This document shows, piece by piece, positions 50,799-63,480 of a DNA stretch of 64,000 nt. The DNA is from Nautilus pompilius (lineage: Eukaryota > Mollusca > Cephalopoda > Nautilida > Nautilidae): contig JACATO010002210.1 of assembly GCA_018389105.1 (NCBI GenBank), positions 1 through 64,000 on the forward strand, in the 5' to 3' direction. The position numbers were made by a program, and so were the translations under genes. The notes under the pieces are model-generated. The model was not told the origin of the DNA and made no database searches. It was given only the letters and a program-made list of their open reading frames with translations. Numbering within the stretch: position 1 is the first letter of the stretch; each line of letters opens with the position of its first letter.

Positions 50799-51608
50799 CG
50801 TATCGTTACCGCCCTGCTCACTCCTCTAACTACATGTTTACTCTAATCGGATCGTTAAAGTTACTCAGTAATATTAACCATAAAATTAATAATAATAATA
50901 ATAATATCAAGATTTCTTGTTTGTTTGTCTTTTTTTATAAATCAATAGAACAAAGAACGCTAATGCTTTCTAGACAGAATGGTTACAACATTGCATTTCA
51001 AGAGAGAACCGTTGTTATGGCGTTGCTAGGTTGACGTTCTTCACTTTGTTCTGTCATGTCCACTGAAGTGCCTCCCCGACCCACAGGTAACAAGGGTCAG
51101 CGTGACTCGCTTTAATGATGCTCAATGGCGAAGATTAGAATTCCCTCTGTCATGTAGGAGAGAAGAACCTGTTACACGTTGGTGTTCTCCCGACGTTGCC
51201 ATCTGACGCAGTTGTTGTCCAGTTAACCCTAAGAACCCTTATATTTATAGCGCCCTAGACCCTATAAACAGATCACCTGCATCTGTTTCCTCAGTACATT
51301 GAGCGTCTTTTATCAAATCATGTTTCCCTCCACCTCTTCCCTTTAAAGGTAGAACACATGCGCCGTCGTCTCACTTTTTAAAGGGACACACGTGCGCCTT
51401 ATTCGCGGGTCACGAACCCCCTTTTTTTTTTGGCAAGTATTTTACAAAGACCAAAACGGTGAGTGACAACGCAACCCCGTTAGGTTCGGATCTCTGCTAC
51501 CCGCCCTTCGCCCTCGGGCACGGGGCGGCGGAACCCGGAACACACCGCCCCCAGGTGGCGTTTCGAGTCCGGTCCGTTCCGACTTTTGACGCCAACCGAG
51601 CGGCAAAG
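50799..51608. promoter_or_regulatory. Divergent promoter region of CFAP107 and MRPS22
   Basis: Only 810 bases separate the two start codons, which point away from each other. The MRPS22 side (51360-51608) is rich in CG dinucleotides, unlike most of the window, and suits a TATA-less housekeeping promoter. An (AAT)n run is at about 50886-50906. Transcription start sites cannot be placed from sequence alone. Confidence 0.5.
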
Positions 51609-54600
51609 ATGGCGGCGTCCTTGGCGAGACGGGCGGCTCCCGGTATCGGTAAACGGCTCCTCTCGCGCCTGGATTTTGCAGGAAAGGGGAGGAAAAATCC
51701 CTCGGTGGGGTTTTGCTGTTCGACTGGAGACAGTAGGTTCAGTTCGTTGTTGCGTAATGGCAGTGGGTCCGCCGGCTGAGCAGTGGTCCCCGCAGTTATT
51801 AGGTTTGCAGTATCGCAGTTCAGTCTCTGGATTATGTGCCAATTTAAATTTGTGTTTGTATGGTTTCAGGATCCTTAAGAACACACAACTCTACCGCTGC
51901 TCAGAACACAGCCCCTGATCCTCTTCCAGTATTTTTGGATCAGAGGGTACAGAGCATTTTGAAGAAAATCACCGAGTTCGACCTGAATAAGATAACCAGA
52001 CCCAAGAAAATGCCAGCATCGAGGCCAGAATACAGACTTCTAACAAGCAAACAGCTGGAAACAGTAAGTAAGGTCTTCTGTCTGTCTGTCTTCTGTCTGT
52101 CTGTCTTCTGTCTCTGTCTGTTTAAACTAAGGGCGGGATGTTTGGACCAGTTTTTTTTTTTTTTTTTAATATGTGTACAAACTGAAAAGAATTGTCAAAA
52201 TTTCTTCAGACCAAAAATGTGGGGGTCGTTTGATATAATAAGTAAAATTGCTAGATAAATGTTAATCTAAAGTGCCAAAAGGAACATGACCTATGAGAAA
52301 TAATAAGTTAGATATATCTCCCCTCTATCTGTATCAAGAACTTAAATAAATAAAAACTGGTATTCAGCTTGAGCAAAATTTATTTATTTCCTGTTTTCAA
52401 CATTAAAGATGACTTCCAAATACGCTCATGGTGCTTCTGATGGACTCAGCTATGTGCTATCCCTCAATGGGCTTATTCACAGGGCCTTCTATCAGCTTAG
52501 CTAGGTGCTTCTCATTCCACGTATAAACTTTTAAGCCATGCCACCTTGATGCTCTTTCAGTGCTCTCAATCAGACATTTTGATTTTGCTTTGCAATCTCT
52601 AGATGAGAAACTAATTATTTTCAGTGTTTTTATTACCATTCTTTCCAGTACTCCTTTGGCACCTGGGGAAAAACCACACTTTCCATCTTACCACCTTGAT
52701 TTCTTGGCACAAGTTTTCGTACTTTCTCCTGTGGGGCTCTAACTTAACTAACAATACCTGCCTTGACATCTTTGACTAGATGATTATATCTGATCTCAGG
52801 TTTATTACACCTTTAGGGAATAGTAATTTCTGTCCTACATCCACTAGTGTTGTCTAGTCATTGGCTGATGCTAGGATATATCTTTCCTGTGTTCCTTCAG
52901 CTTTCTTGGTTACTTCCCCTTTTATGAGAAGAGGGCGGGACTTCTTATCTGACTTGTATGTTTTTTAACTTCTTCCCTATTTTTTTTGCCAGCACCTATT
53001 TCTCCATCTGTACCCTCTCTGTGCTAATGCTATCCTACAACTTGATAATATATATATCACTGACATACAAAAATTTTTTGATTTCTTGTTGGTTGACATG
53101 GTTAGGTGGTCTCTTGAAAGTAAATTACCTGTATTTTTGCCATGTTGCGTGATTAATTTTATTATTGACATTAGTTTTGTGATAAAATGATTCCACACCT
53201 TGTCAGTAACTGGAATTATGTAGTTGTCAGGACCAGCATCAACTCAGTTAATATCAGAATTAAACCCATAAAATCAGCAAGAAGGCCTTATAGCTACTGA
53301 TAGAAAATGGCTTTTCAAACATTGATAAAGGAGATACAGTTGGACTCAATTAATTATGTACTTTAATTTTATGAACCCAATGAATAAGACAAGATTATTA
53401 CTGGTGTTACAGTTAGATCTGTTAACCTATGGTCTGTAAAATTAAGAAAGATTCTGATATCTTATCCACTCCTCCAAGGATTAAAACATAGGCTTCACTT
53501 CATGAAAAACAGTGTATCTATTTTCATCTTGCCCTCATATATCATAAATAATTCAATTTGTTAGTGTTTAGTAGGTGGAGTAGGGAACATTCAGCCCTTC
53601 TTGACCATGTTGCTTTGAATTCTAGACCCAAGGCTTGTTTGGAGAATGTCAAGATACTGATGAGGTCTTCTATGGACTACAAACTTCTAATTATCAAATC
53701 TTTGTTTATTTTAAATGAACAAATCAAATATACGTGTTTTTGTTTACATTATACCAACTTTTCTGTTACATAGTTGCAATGTGTTTGTCAGTTTATTTTC
53801 AAATTTTTATCACAAGACATTTTCCATTGTAATATCCTCATTCATGCTGATGAATTATTTCATTAGTCAATCACCATTGGTATTTTTTGGTATTTTACTT
53901 AGTAAATTTTCCAAATTGATGCATGAAGTTAGTTTGGATATAATCTCTTCTGCATCTTCTGTTTTAGGAACAAGAATTGGCAATCCAGAAAGCAAAAGAA
54001 AGATTACAGATGCCCCCAGTAATGGCTGTGCGGGAGCCCATAAAGGAAGTTTTGTCTCATGATCCGGAGCTGGAAGGATTAGATGATGTTAACCTAGTTT
54101 TCACTGATATTTGTCAGGATGTTTCAGACAGGGTAAGGTTTTCTTATTAATTTGTACTATACTGCTTGGTATATTTTCTCCATATTTGTTTGTTGCATAA
54201 TTATTTATTTACTTTTTATATAGAAGAGTAAAATGTTAGTTGCCATGTTGAGCTATCCATTCCATTGGTAGTAACCTAATTGTAAATAAATGGAATAAAA
54301 TTGCAACATCTTTAGTTAATAATATACTGCAAATCCATTAAACAGTTTAAATATCTCTTCCTGTTGTAGCCCCCCCATCTGTTTGTTTAATAATTTAATA
54401 ATTTTTTAAACTCAATCTAAGTCATTCTAGTATTTTTTTCATTTTTAAAACAGTTTAAACATTTATTAAAACATCTGTGGAGAACCTAAAACAGTTTTTT
54501 TTATTCAAATGGGTTTTGAAAGCTATTCATAGTTTGTTGTTGTTCTAAAATCCCTTTCTTCTATTTTTTAAAGGAAAGATTCATTGTTGTGCGAGAACCC

Positions 54601-57600
54601 AGTGGAACATTACGGAAAGCAACATGGCAAGAAAGGGATAGACTTATACAGCTGTATTTCCCAAAGGAAGGCAAGAATTTGTTCACACCCAAAATGTTTG
54701 AATATGAGAATTTAGAGGTCAGTTGTTTGAAGGAATAATGCTTTGGTGTACATTGAAGCTACTTTCTCATTATTTGCTTAGTAGTGTTATTTCAGAGGGA
54801 AAAAATAAACATCACCCAAGTGTAAAGTCAGCCTAGGCTTTCTTTCATCAGCTTTCGTGATTTTGTTCTGAATGTCACAGTGTGAAATGTTCTCTTCATC
54901 AATGTCAGGAGCTGTCTTTTGATGTTAAATGGGTCATTGTAGGATTTACAATTGTATTGCCTCTTGGATATCTAAGATCCAAACTGGCTGATAAATCTCT
55001 CAATGCTGGGAACCTTTTAGAGAATCTTTGTCATATTTGTTAAGTATCTTTTCTTAAGCAAGGACTCCACACATGCACAGTATATTCATGATGCGGACAA
55101 ACGGTGCCATATATACAGAAACTAAAATAAACTTTGCTTTTGTGGTTGCTTAGTTTGGCTAATTATCTTTAGCATTATGTTAGTTTTGTTAAATAACTCC
55201 TGAACTTTTTCTGAAACTGGTTTTCAAGTTTAGTATTTCCTGTATATCTCTTATTCCCCATTTTTTATATGAATAACTTTAAGATATGTTGTGTTTAACT
55301 CTATTTTCTGTTTGACTTTATCTGAAATGAATCTCTGTAGACTTATTTTTTTAAAAATATACTACAGTTATCAGTATTGTTTATATTAATCAGTAACACT
55401 AGAGATTCCAAAACTGAATCCTATGGCTCTCTTCTAGTAGGTATGAAGATGATGATCTATTTAAAAATATTTTATAAAAAAAAAACGTACCTATTTTCAT
55501 TTGACGTTTTCCTCATTTAAATAAATGTCTACTTAATCAAATTTATTGATCTAAAAATTACACCACAATATACCATGCCATGCAACCAAGTTAATATTTT
55601 TAATTAAATAATTTATTAACCTCTCTTTACTATTGAAGTGAAGAGACCACGAATAATAAACAGCTTTAACTTACTTCATAACTGTCCTTTAAAAAAAAAG
55701 TTGACTATATTGTTAATTTTAAAACTTTCAATACTTTTCATCTGTGTATTGGCAATACCATAGTTCTTCTGTCTGTATATGGCCTTCATATTCATTTGGA
55801 CACCACTTTTTCTACTCTCACTTTGAGAGAGTTCAAGAATACAAGACTGTTGTGTCCAGAGTATGGATACAAGAAAATATAATGAATTATTTCTAATATG
55901 CATTGGTAATTTATGATTATAGAAGTATAATTCATGTATCAAGCCTAATACCAGGATCCACACATTCTTGGAGTGTGTCTACAAGTGTTTGTGTTTTCTA
56001 TCAACTGTTCCTGTGGCTGTCTTGTCCTCCTGGTTGATTTTGCTCATGTTTTCATAGAACATTCTTAAAAAATTGGTGATGTTCACTATCTTCCATTCAT
56101 TTAGAAGAGTACCTTTTCAAAGAATTAAAGCATTTGGTTTCATTTTAAATGGATTCTTGCTCGTTTGTAACAAATGTAATGCCACACGATTGATAGTGTG
56201 GAGATCCATAGCTAACTTTGATAAATTGCACTATTTGTTTTACTGTAAAGTATAATTATGCTGTATTTAAAAAAAAGGAATAATGAAAATAAAATGTGTA
56301 CTTTGTGCTGCAGTCATTATTGTTGCTAGGAGAGACCTAAATAAATGACTGAATGTATCAAATTTTGAACACAGATGCAAGTGTACACGCACGCACATTT
56401 TATTATTCACTATGGGAATATCCTATATTTCATACATAAATCAATTAATTGGTGCATATAGTTAAATGTATATAAGCAAATAATTCAAAAAAATCCATAT
56501 AAAGAAAAGTTTCCTCACATCTTGTACTGAAGAATTTTCTTCTATGCTGATGAATTATTTCAATGAGTCCCCATTGTAGCTTCTAGTGTGTTTATTTAAA
56601 TTATAGTATAGTTTACATTTTTAATGAAATGTGCATTTTTACAATTGTTTTCTCAAATAAATTTATATGTAAAAAGTGGTTCTTTATTGTACATTCCAGC
56701 GATTGTTGGAAGAAGAAAAATATGAATACATACTTGATAGAGCATGTGTTCAATTTGATCCTGATCATGAAGATTATATTAGGGTAAGTTGTCATTCAGT
56801 AACAATGACATATTTCATTGATCCGATTTCTGTATTGAGATGGTAAAGAGAATTTCCTGCTTATTAAAATGTCCAGAAGTTCATTTTTTCAGAATCTTTT
56901 GATCCTTTTTTTTTTTCACGTTAAAGGTCATTGCTTTTCAGGTTACCCAGAGAACATATGAGCACATAGAGCAGACAGAGAAATATGAAGTTCTTAATTC
57001 TACCAGACATTTTGGCCCTCTGGCTTTTTACTATGCATGGTACAAAAAGATTGATAACCTTTTAGTCAACATGATTCAGAGACAGGTGTATGTACTGATT
57101 CTTTCTTTCTTTTCTTTTTATAGCTAACAGAGTTGGTATCATAACATTTTTTTTTTAAATTTAGATCTTTAGAAATTTTTAGGTAGTTGTCTTGGTATCT
57201 GTACCGTTCATTCATTCATAATTCCCCTTTGAAAAAATCTCTCTTATGTTTGCATAAATGTAAATTAATTGTGAGGGTAATTAACAAACTGCTATACAAA
57301 CTCAAAATTTGATTATTTTTTAAAGAAATAGTAAGAGATTTTTATTTGAGAGCAAATCTTAAGGATTTAAGTTTCATTGTAAGCAATAAATATGGCACTT
57401 TAAGTATTCTCTTTTTTAGTAGTTATTCTTTACAGATCACCACCTGTAGACCACATTTGGTAATTTATAACATTTAGTTTTGAGAAATATTGTGAAATGC
57501 TGTTTTGTTAAATAATAAAATGCATTAATTCTTTTTTAAAAAAAGAAAATAAATAAATACTTCAGTTTAATTTAATGTTGTTATGAGGCAGGAAAAATTT

Positions 57601-59767
57601 TCTGATAAAATTAATATAAATGCTACTTTACAGTAATTCAAAATGTAAAAAAAACCACACCATCTGAAAATCATGTTTACTTTGAAATTGCATAAAAATA
57701 CAACCAAAAACACTGCACTTCCTCGTGTTAGTAAGATACTACTACTACAAACTAGAAAATGATTTTCAAGGATACATACAGTGGTGGACAAAAGTTTAAG
57801 AATGATGACAGAAAAAACATAAATTGACACAAAATATGTAAAAAAATTAACATTCCAGCATGGCTCAATAGAAAAGTAATTTCTAGTTCTTTCATTTTAC
57901 ATGTACATCAACATAAATAGTAGTATATATTTTGCATATACTTACTTTTCTTACATGATGAAGAAAAAGTTTAAGACTGTATCAAACAGTTAAAAAATTT
58001 GTAACAAAATCCCAATTTTTAGAGATGATGAGATAAAGGAAATATTAGTATTTGGTTGCATGGCTATAAAAATCAATTACAGCCTGATAGTGCTAATGCA
58101 TGTAGGTCACAAGACTAATGCACTGGTCTATGCAAATATCAGCTCAAGTCAGCTGAATAATTTGGAACAATTGATCCAAATTTCTGGGGTTTTTTCTTCA
58201 TTTTAATAGTTTTGTCGATATTGTTCCAGTGCTTAAATCAGAACTTTGAGTCAGCCACCATAAAACTGGAATTTTCTCTGAGATACTACTTGATAATAGC
58301 TGCTGAATGTTTCGGATTGTTATCATGTTGGAAAATCCAACTAAGAAGGAGGCATTTCTCAGAATATGGTTACAATCAATAGGGCCTGTCCCTTTTTTGG
58401 AGGAACAATCTCATACCATAATGGACTCGTTCTATCTTTTTCAGTTTGGTACACTTTGGATGATGATATGCTTCACTGAATCTTTGCTGCAACTGTGGGT
58501 CCAGAGCACCCAGGCTGACATTTCTGGGGTCCAAGGAGATGGTTCTTGTTGAGCTGAGGTCAGGCTCTCTCCCTGGAAGCATGCCTTGTTAATTCAGAAT
58601 CACAGAACCATCTCAGTGCAGTTTTCACAGAGATTGGATCGACATCTTGTGTTAGTCCGTTTTGGACAGACACTTGACTTTCAGATTGGTTTGATCATCA
58701 GCTTTTTAGGTCAGCCACTTATATGGCATTCAGTGAAGCTTTCCATTTATTTGTACAGCTTCCAGGTCAGATAACAAGCCATTTTACTGCACCTGTCCTG
58801 CTTAGCAATCTCTGAATATGAAAGTTCTCCTTCATGATTTGAGCATGTTTCATTCGGCTTAAATTGGCTTTTTTTAACCCATTGTAGAGTGCATTAGTTT
58901 ACTATATTCTATTGGTTGTCTGGAAAAACCTCAAATGTATGCAGTTGATATTAGCATTCTTAAACTTTTTTCCACTATGAATTTCTGTCTTAACATAAGA
59001 AAACCAAACATGCAAAATATTTATTAGCTATCATGTTGATGTATATGTCAAAAGAAAGGACAAAAAATTGCTTTTCTATCAGCAAAATGCTCATGCTGGA
59101 ATGTTTATTTTTGCTTATTTTGTATGCCAATTTTTGTTTTTTTCTACCATCATTCTTGAACATCTGTCTGCCAATATATATATATACAAATAGTTTTTTT
59201 TATCAAAAATGTATTGATTTTTAAATATTTAACATATCTATTAATAGGCATGAATCTGATATTTTTGGTTTGTTGCCTATTTTTAAGATTCTTAGTACTT
59301 CAAACATGGCTGAGGGTGTGTCTACAAGTTTTTGTTTTCTATCAACTATTCTTGTGGTGGTCTTGTCCATCCTTCTAGCTGATTGTGTTTATGTTTTCAT
59401 AGAACTCCCTTTCTGACAGAATTCCTCACATTTCAAACTATTTTAAATCTTTGTCAGCACACTCATTGCCACCATGGGCAAGATGATCAAGATATTTATG
59501 ATGGATGTAGCCTTGAAAATGAGTTTGTTTTCACTTGCTAATTGCCTGAGAAGTGTAAGAATAACATCATCTGACAGAAAGCTGAGCATGGTCAAAGTTT
59601 ACTGAAGGATGCCTTTTGAATTCCTTTTTTATGTTTTCATGCATTTCTTCTGCACTTTCAGAATATCAGATGCAGCATCTCTAGTTCATTTATATAACAT
59701 CATTCATCCAAACAGTGACTCGGCTTCTGAGACAAAGAGTGTACAGGATGATTTAGAGGTTGTAAAG
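51609..59767 (+). CDS. MRPS22: Mitochondrial ribosomal protein mS22, last exon not seen
   Basis: Component of the small subunit of the mitochondrial ribosome (family knowledge). Exons: 51609-51753, 51870-52063, 53968-54132, 54574-54717, 56700-56783, 56942-57087, 59662-59767. They join in phase to 328 codons. Exon 1 is Arg/Ala-rich ([20 protein letters not shown]), a good mitochondrial presequence. Exon 2 has [13 protein letters not shown]. Exon 4 has [20 protein letters not shown], nearly identical to the mammalian protein. Exon 6 must use the second GT (GTATGT, after 57087) to give [16 protein letters not shown] across the junction. The exon 1 donor is the least certain: GTAATG after 51753 is preferred, but GTAAAC after 51649 also keeps the frame. 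The family's last 30 or so residues were not found downstream, so the final exon probably lies beyond the window. Confidence 0.92.
55973..56066 (+). repeat. Dispersed repeat, copy 1 of 2
   Basis: About 90 bases similar to 59316-59406 in the same orientation ('gtgtgtctacaagt' then 'tctatcaact' and 'atgttttcatagaac'). Both lie in MRPS22 introns. Nature unknown. Confidence 0.7.
57779..58977 (-). mobile_element. Tc1/mariner element with terminal inverted repeats
   Basis: The left end 'cagtggtggacaaaagttta' (57779), flanked by TA, pairs with the right end 'cattcttaaacttttttcca' (58954-58973), allowing for a few changes. Length of 1.2 kb is typical. The minus strand encodes a decayed transposase: [17 protein letters not shown] (about 58324-58274) is the second-aspartate region, followed by a degenerate proline/aspartate-rich motif and a C-terminal [15 protein letters not shown] (about 58090-58045). 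Stops make it inactive. It sits in MRPS22 intron 6, antisense. Confidence 0.85.
59316..59406 (+). repeat. Dispersed repeat, copy 2 of 2
   Basis: Partner of 55973-56066. Confidence 0.7.
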
Positions 59768-60579
59768 GTGAGAATCACTTCATCGTTTGTTTTATTATAG
59801 GATTTTAAATTTCTTGTCTTTGTGTTTTAGAGACTTTCAAATAATCCAAAAAGAATAAAATTAAATACCTTAAATAAACAAATACATCACTGCACAATCT
59901 ACTCCATGGCAACAACAATTTTTGTGTGTATCAAAATGAATATAATCTCTTTTTTTTTTTTATATCTGACACAAACTTCATGTGAAGCAATTGCATGTCT
60001 CTAACTTACCACATTTCTTTTTCTTTTGATATAATTTTGTTATAGTCACTTGTTTGTTGGTTTGTTTTTTTTTTTACAATAAGTCCATGTATGTCCCACT
60101 TTATCTTTTAAGAAACAAAATATTGGTATTTCAGTCTCATTTGTATACCATTATCAGCTTTTAGTTGACTTTTCCTGTTTTGTAAAGGCCATAATACTAT
60201 GTAGTAGTGCATTCTTGTCTCCCCCCCCCCTTGATTTTTGGTTAAAATGTAGATGCAGTGCTTGTTCCCATTTATGGACTCCTCTGTGGGAAACATTACA
60301 TCTAACTCAGTTATTCTTTGTTAAACAACACTGGCCATGGCTTGGGGCCAAAATTTCCACAGCATATAGTTTTCAGGAATTTGTGATGTATAACAGTTGT
60401 CTTTCAATCAGTACTTACTGCTGGAGAGAATATAACAGCTGTTTTAGATGCCGTCTCTTTATTATGTGTATATGAATTTTGTATTTGTATTCAAATTAGG
60501 CTTAGTATTTTCTGCTGCAAGCTTATGATGGTACAGCCTTGAGCAAATAATTAGGAAAAATTTAGTAGGATTTATGTCC

Positions 60580-61000
60580 ACTTTAATAGGTCTGGCAAAC
60601 TGTTTTGGCATGGCATCCACAAAATTTCACACATTTTTTACAGAATCCTCAAACCAGACTTAATTGATAGCACAAACTATTTTTTTTCTTTATTAGTACA
60701 ATCTGATTTTCTCAGCCTTGTTTTGTGGATTGCCTACAGATTCTCTATTGGGGTGAAATCAGGCAGAGCTAGTCTAAACATTTCATCATGTTTCATTGGA
60801 AAATTTTTCTTAACACTTCTTGATGTGTAGAAGAGTGCAAGACCTTTCTGGAACATTCCACTACTATCTTGTAGGGCGTGCACTTCTTGTTCGTCATGCT
60901 TTTCACTAGAATGAGTGAACCTGTCTCATGGCAAGAGAGAAAACTTCCAAAACATCTGAGCAGCAGTGAGTTTCCCCAATGGCCCAACAAACCTGTTGGC
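60580..61000 (-). mobile_element. Tc1/mariner transposase relic
   Basis: Minus strand reads LFYTSRSVKKNFPMKHDEMF (about 60838-60779) and, continuing, LALPDFTPIENL, which matches the 'S-P-D-x-N-P-I-E-N-L' catalytic region, then a degenerate C-terminus. Terminal repeats were not found. Confidence 0.6.
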
Positions 61001-62330
61001 TTTGCTGTTGTTGCACTTTCATTAGAAAACTGCCCCTCCTAATTCATTATCCACAAATTGTATCTTTTAGGCAATACCAGCCATTTCTTTTCATTTTGCT
61101 GGCTAGCAGTTGCTGCTTTGAAGTCTTCCTGGCTTCTCATCCATTTGCCTTACAGTTGATGAAATCTTGTAATGTCAGCATTGCCTGATTCTCTCCTTAG
61201 CACATCACTGTTCTCATGAGGATCCAGTTTGCTCTGCCACTATAGTACTGCACTATCTGTTGCATTCATCCACATTTCTTTTTTATATATGGAGATATGG
61301 AATCATCTTATTTGTAGGGGGCTTTGAGACATTGGCACATAACAGTTTTGCTGTTTTTATCATTGTTAAAGGTAAAACAGTTTCAAAATAAGAATGAAGA
61401 ATTGTTGAAAGTCAAGAGCTCATTGCTAGACTACTGCATGATACAGTCATTGGAGAAAAGGTTGCAACTGCACCAAATCATTGTGTATTGATGTTATGCA
61501 TGCAGGGATAAAAAGGAAACCACACATAATTGGGGTGTTTACATTAATTTGCACAAGCACAGACAAACCAGATTCTATCAGGTGGTTTCTTCAGCTGCTT
61601 CTGCAGCTGTTCTCTGCCTACTCACTAGGAGGCAAAAATATCTAATGATTAGGCCAGATGGGGGATCACTGGTTTCTTTTCAACTGTTTCGCTGCAGAAG
61701 GCCTGTGGCCTCCAATATGTGTTAAAATGGCCACTTTGATTCATCAATAGCAGTTTTTTTATTACATATGATGTAGAAAACTACTATTATATGTCATACG
61801 TGGGAGAACTTTGCAGCAAAACAGTTAATAACCCTCACAGATAACTCAACCAAGACAATAATCCAAGATGATCCGCCCCCCCCCCAACGGAGTTATCGCC
61901 CCTCCCCCTATGACAAACTTGAATTAAGAACTGTCTTTATCTAGTTTTTCTTTTTCAAGGAATAACATTTGTCTTGCAAAACTCTTTTCATCCTGACCTG
62001 TCCTTTTCATCTTGGAAATAATAAAACTGTTTGTTATGGCTGCAATAATAATAAAAAATGTATATCTCAAAGCCCAAGTTGATTTATTTCCATAGCAATA
62101 AATTGATGAAGGGTACAGTGGCATGTTACAATAGTTCATTTTCTTTCCTCACTTTCTAACTACAGAAAATTCTTGTTCTAACAAAATACCATTTAAACAA
62201 AAAATCCCCCCCCCCACTAAAAAAGTAGAAAATTGGAAAGAAGGAAATTTTTCAGATAAAAAAGATTTCAATTTTATGCTTTGTGTTTTTGAAATTGGGT
62301 GCTATTTACACCTAATGCTACACTCCTCAG
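61000..62330. other. Downstream of MRPS22 exon 7, nothing recognised
   Basis: AT-rich sequence with C-runs at 61877-61887 and 62205-62215. A splice-like junction at about 61371 (VKQFQNKNEELLKVK) was considered as the last MRPS22 exon but does not resemble the family's C-terminus. Confidence 0.4.
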
Positions 62331-62419
62331 CTACCAAGTTGTCCTCAGTCGTGGCTTGCATGTGTTCAGTTAGTTTTTTCTGTCCATTGCGCTGACTTTG
62401 AGTTCATTAGCACACACAC

Positions 62420-63480
62420 TTAAATTAACAATGGCATCCAAAAAATGAACACAAGATTTTATATCTTCTCCAGCATTGTGTCTCCCACCTGCAAAGAAGT
62501 GAGTTACTTTATCATTAAATAAAAAAAGTAGAGATTTTACATTGTCTGCATGCAGATGAGATAGCAAGCAAGCTTGTTTCTGATTATGGCATTGGAACCA
62601 TTACATCCCAGGAGAAATAGATGGTGAACTTTTACTGCAGCAACTTTATGGAACATCTTATCAAGGCAAAACTGTTGATATTGATACTTTCTGGAAGTCC
62701 TACAGCCTCAGGGATGCTGTATGCAATTCTTTTGCTATCTGGAAATGTGTTTCCCCTGAAACAGTACAAAGATGCTGGACAGAACTGTGGCAAGATGCTG
62801 TATTTGATGATAATCTGGATCCCAATAAATTCAAGGCATTTGACATGAGGAAGGAAGCCATGAGAACAATCAAAACATTAGCACAGAACTCTCTCTTTGG
62901 ATAATTTTCTAGAGGATACATTGGGAGAGTGGATTGGCAATGATGATACTCCTGTGATGCATATTATAACTGACAGAGATTGTCGAGTCTATCCTTAACT
63001 GTACCATGGTACTGGAAGACTCAGATGATGATGATGATGATGATAGTGATGCAGTGCCTTAAAAACGTTTTTGAGGTTCTATAAGTTGTAAAGACTTGTT
63101 CAGTTCTTGGAATCTTGGCCAAAGTACTCACAGTGGAAATTGTTGCCATGTACCAACTGGAAAGTAAATTTTGAGATATAATGCTATAGGGACTCTTATT
63201 GAAAGCTTTAAAATGATCTGAGAATCTCACCAGTCAGGCACCCATATGGAACCCCACACCGTCACTTAGACCCAGGCCAGGAACATCATTGCTAGCAAGT
63301 GGTGGGAAAAGCTGCTGGCTCTGGTTGATTTAGATTCTTCCACTACCACCAACCAGTAATTATTATGGACACAAACGTGTATTTTGGGAGCTGTATGGTC
63401 ATTATTTCTGCAGGAATACTGTAATATTTATTATTGCAGCACTAATTAAGTTTACTTTCCCTGATGCTCTTGTTTGATAA
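62420..63480 (+). mobile_element. pogo/Tigger/Jerky transposase relic
   Basis: A helix-turn-helix-like start, ASKLVSDYGIGTITSQEK (about 62558-62612), is followed in another frame by TVDIDTFWKSYSLRDAVCNS (about 62671-62730) and SPETVQRCWTELWQD, which resemble the C-terminal half of Tigger/Jerky transposases. The DDE core between them is missing, so this is an internally deleted, frameshifted copy. A (GAT)n run lies at about 63024-63046. Confidence 0.55.

Noticed and set aside
61371-61490. Possible last MRPS22 exon (VKQFQNKNEELLKVK)
   Set aside because: It follows an AG in the right phase and ends in a stop, but does not resemble the family's conserved C-terminus.
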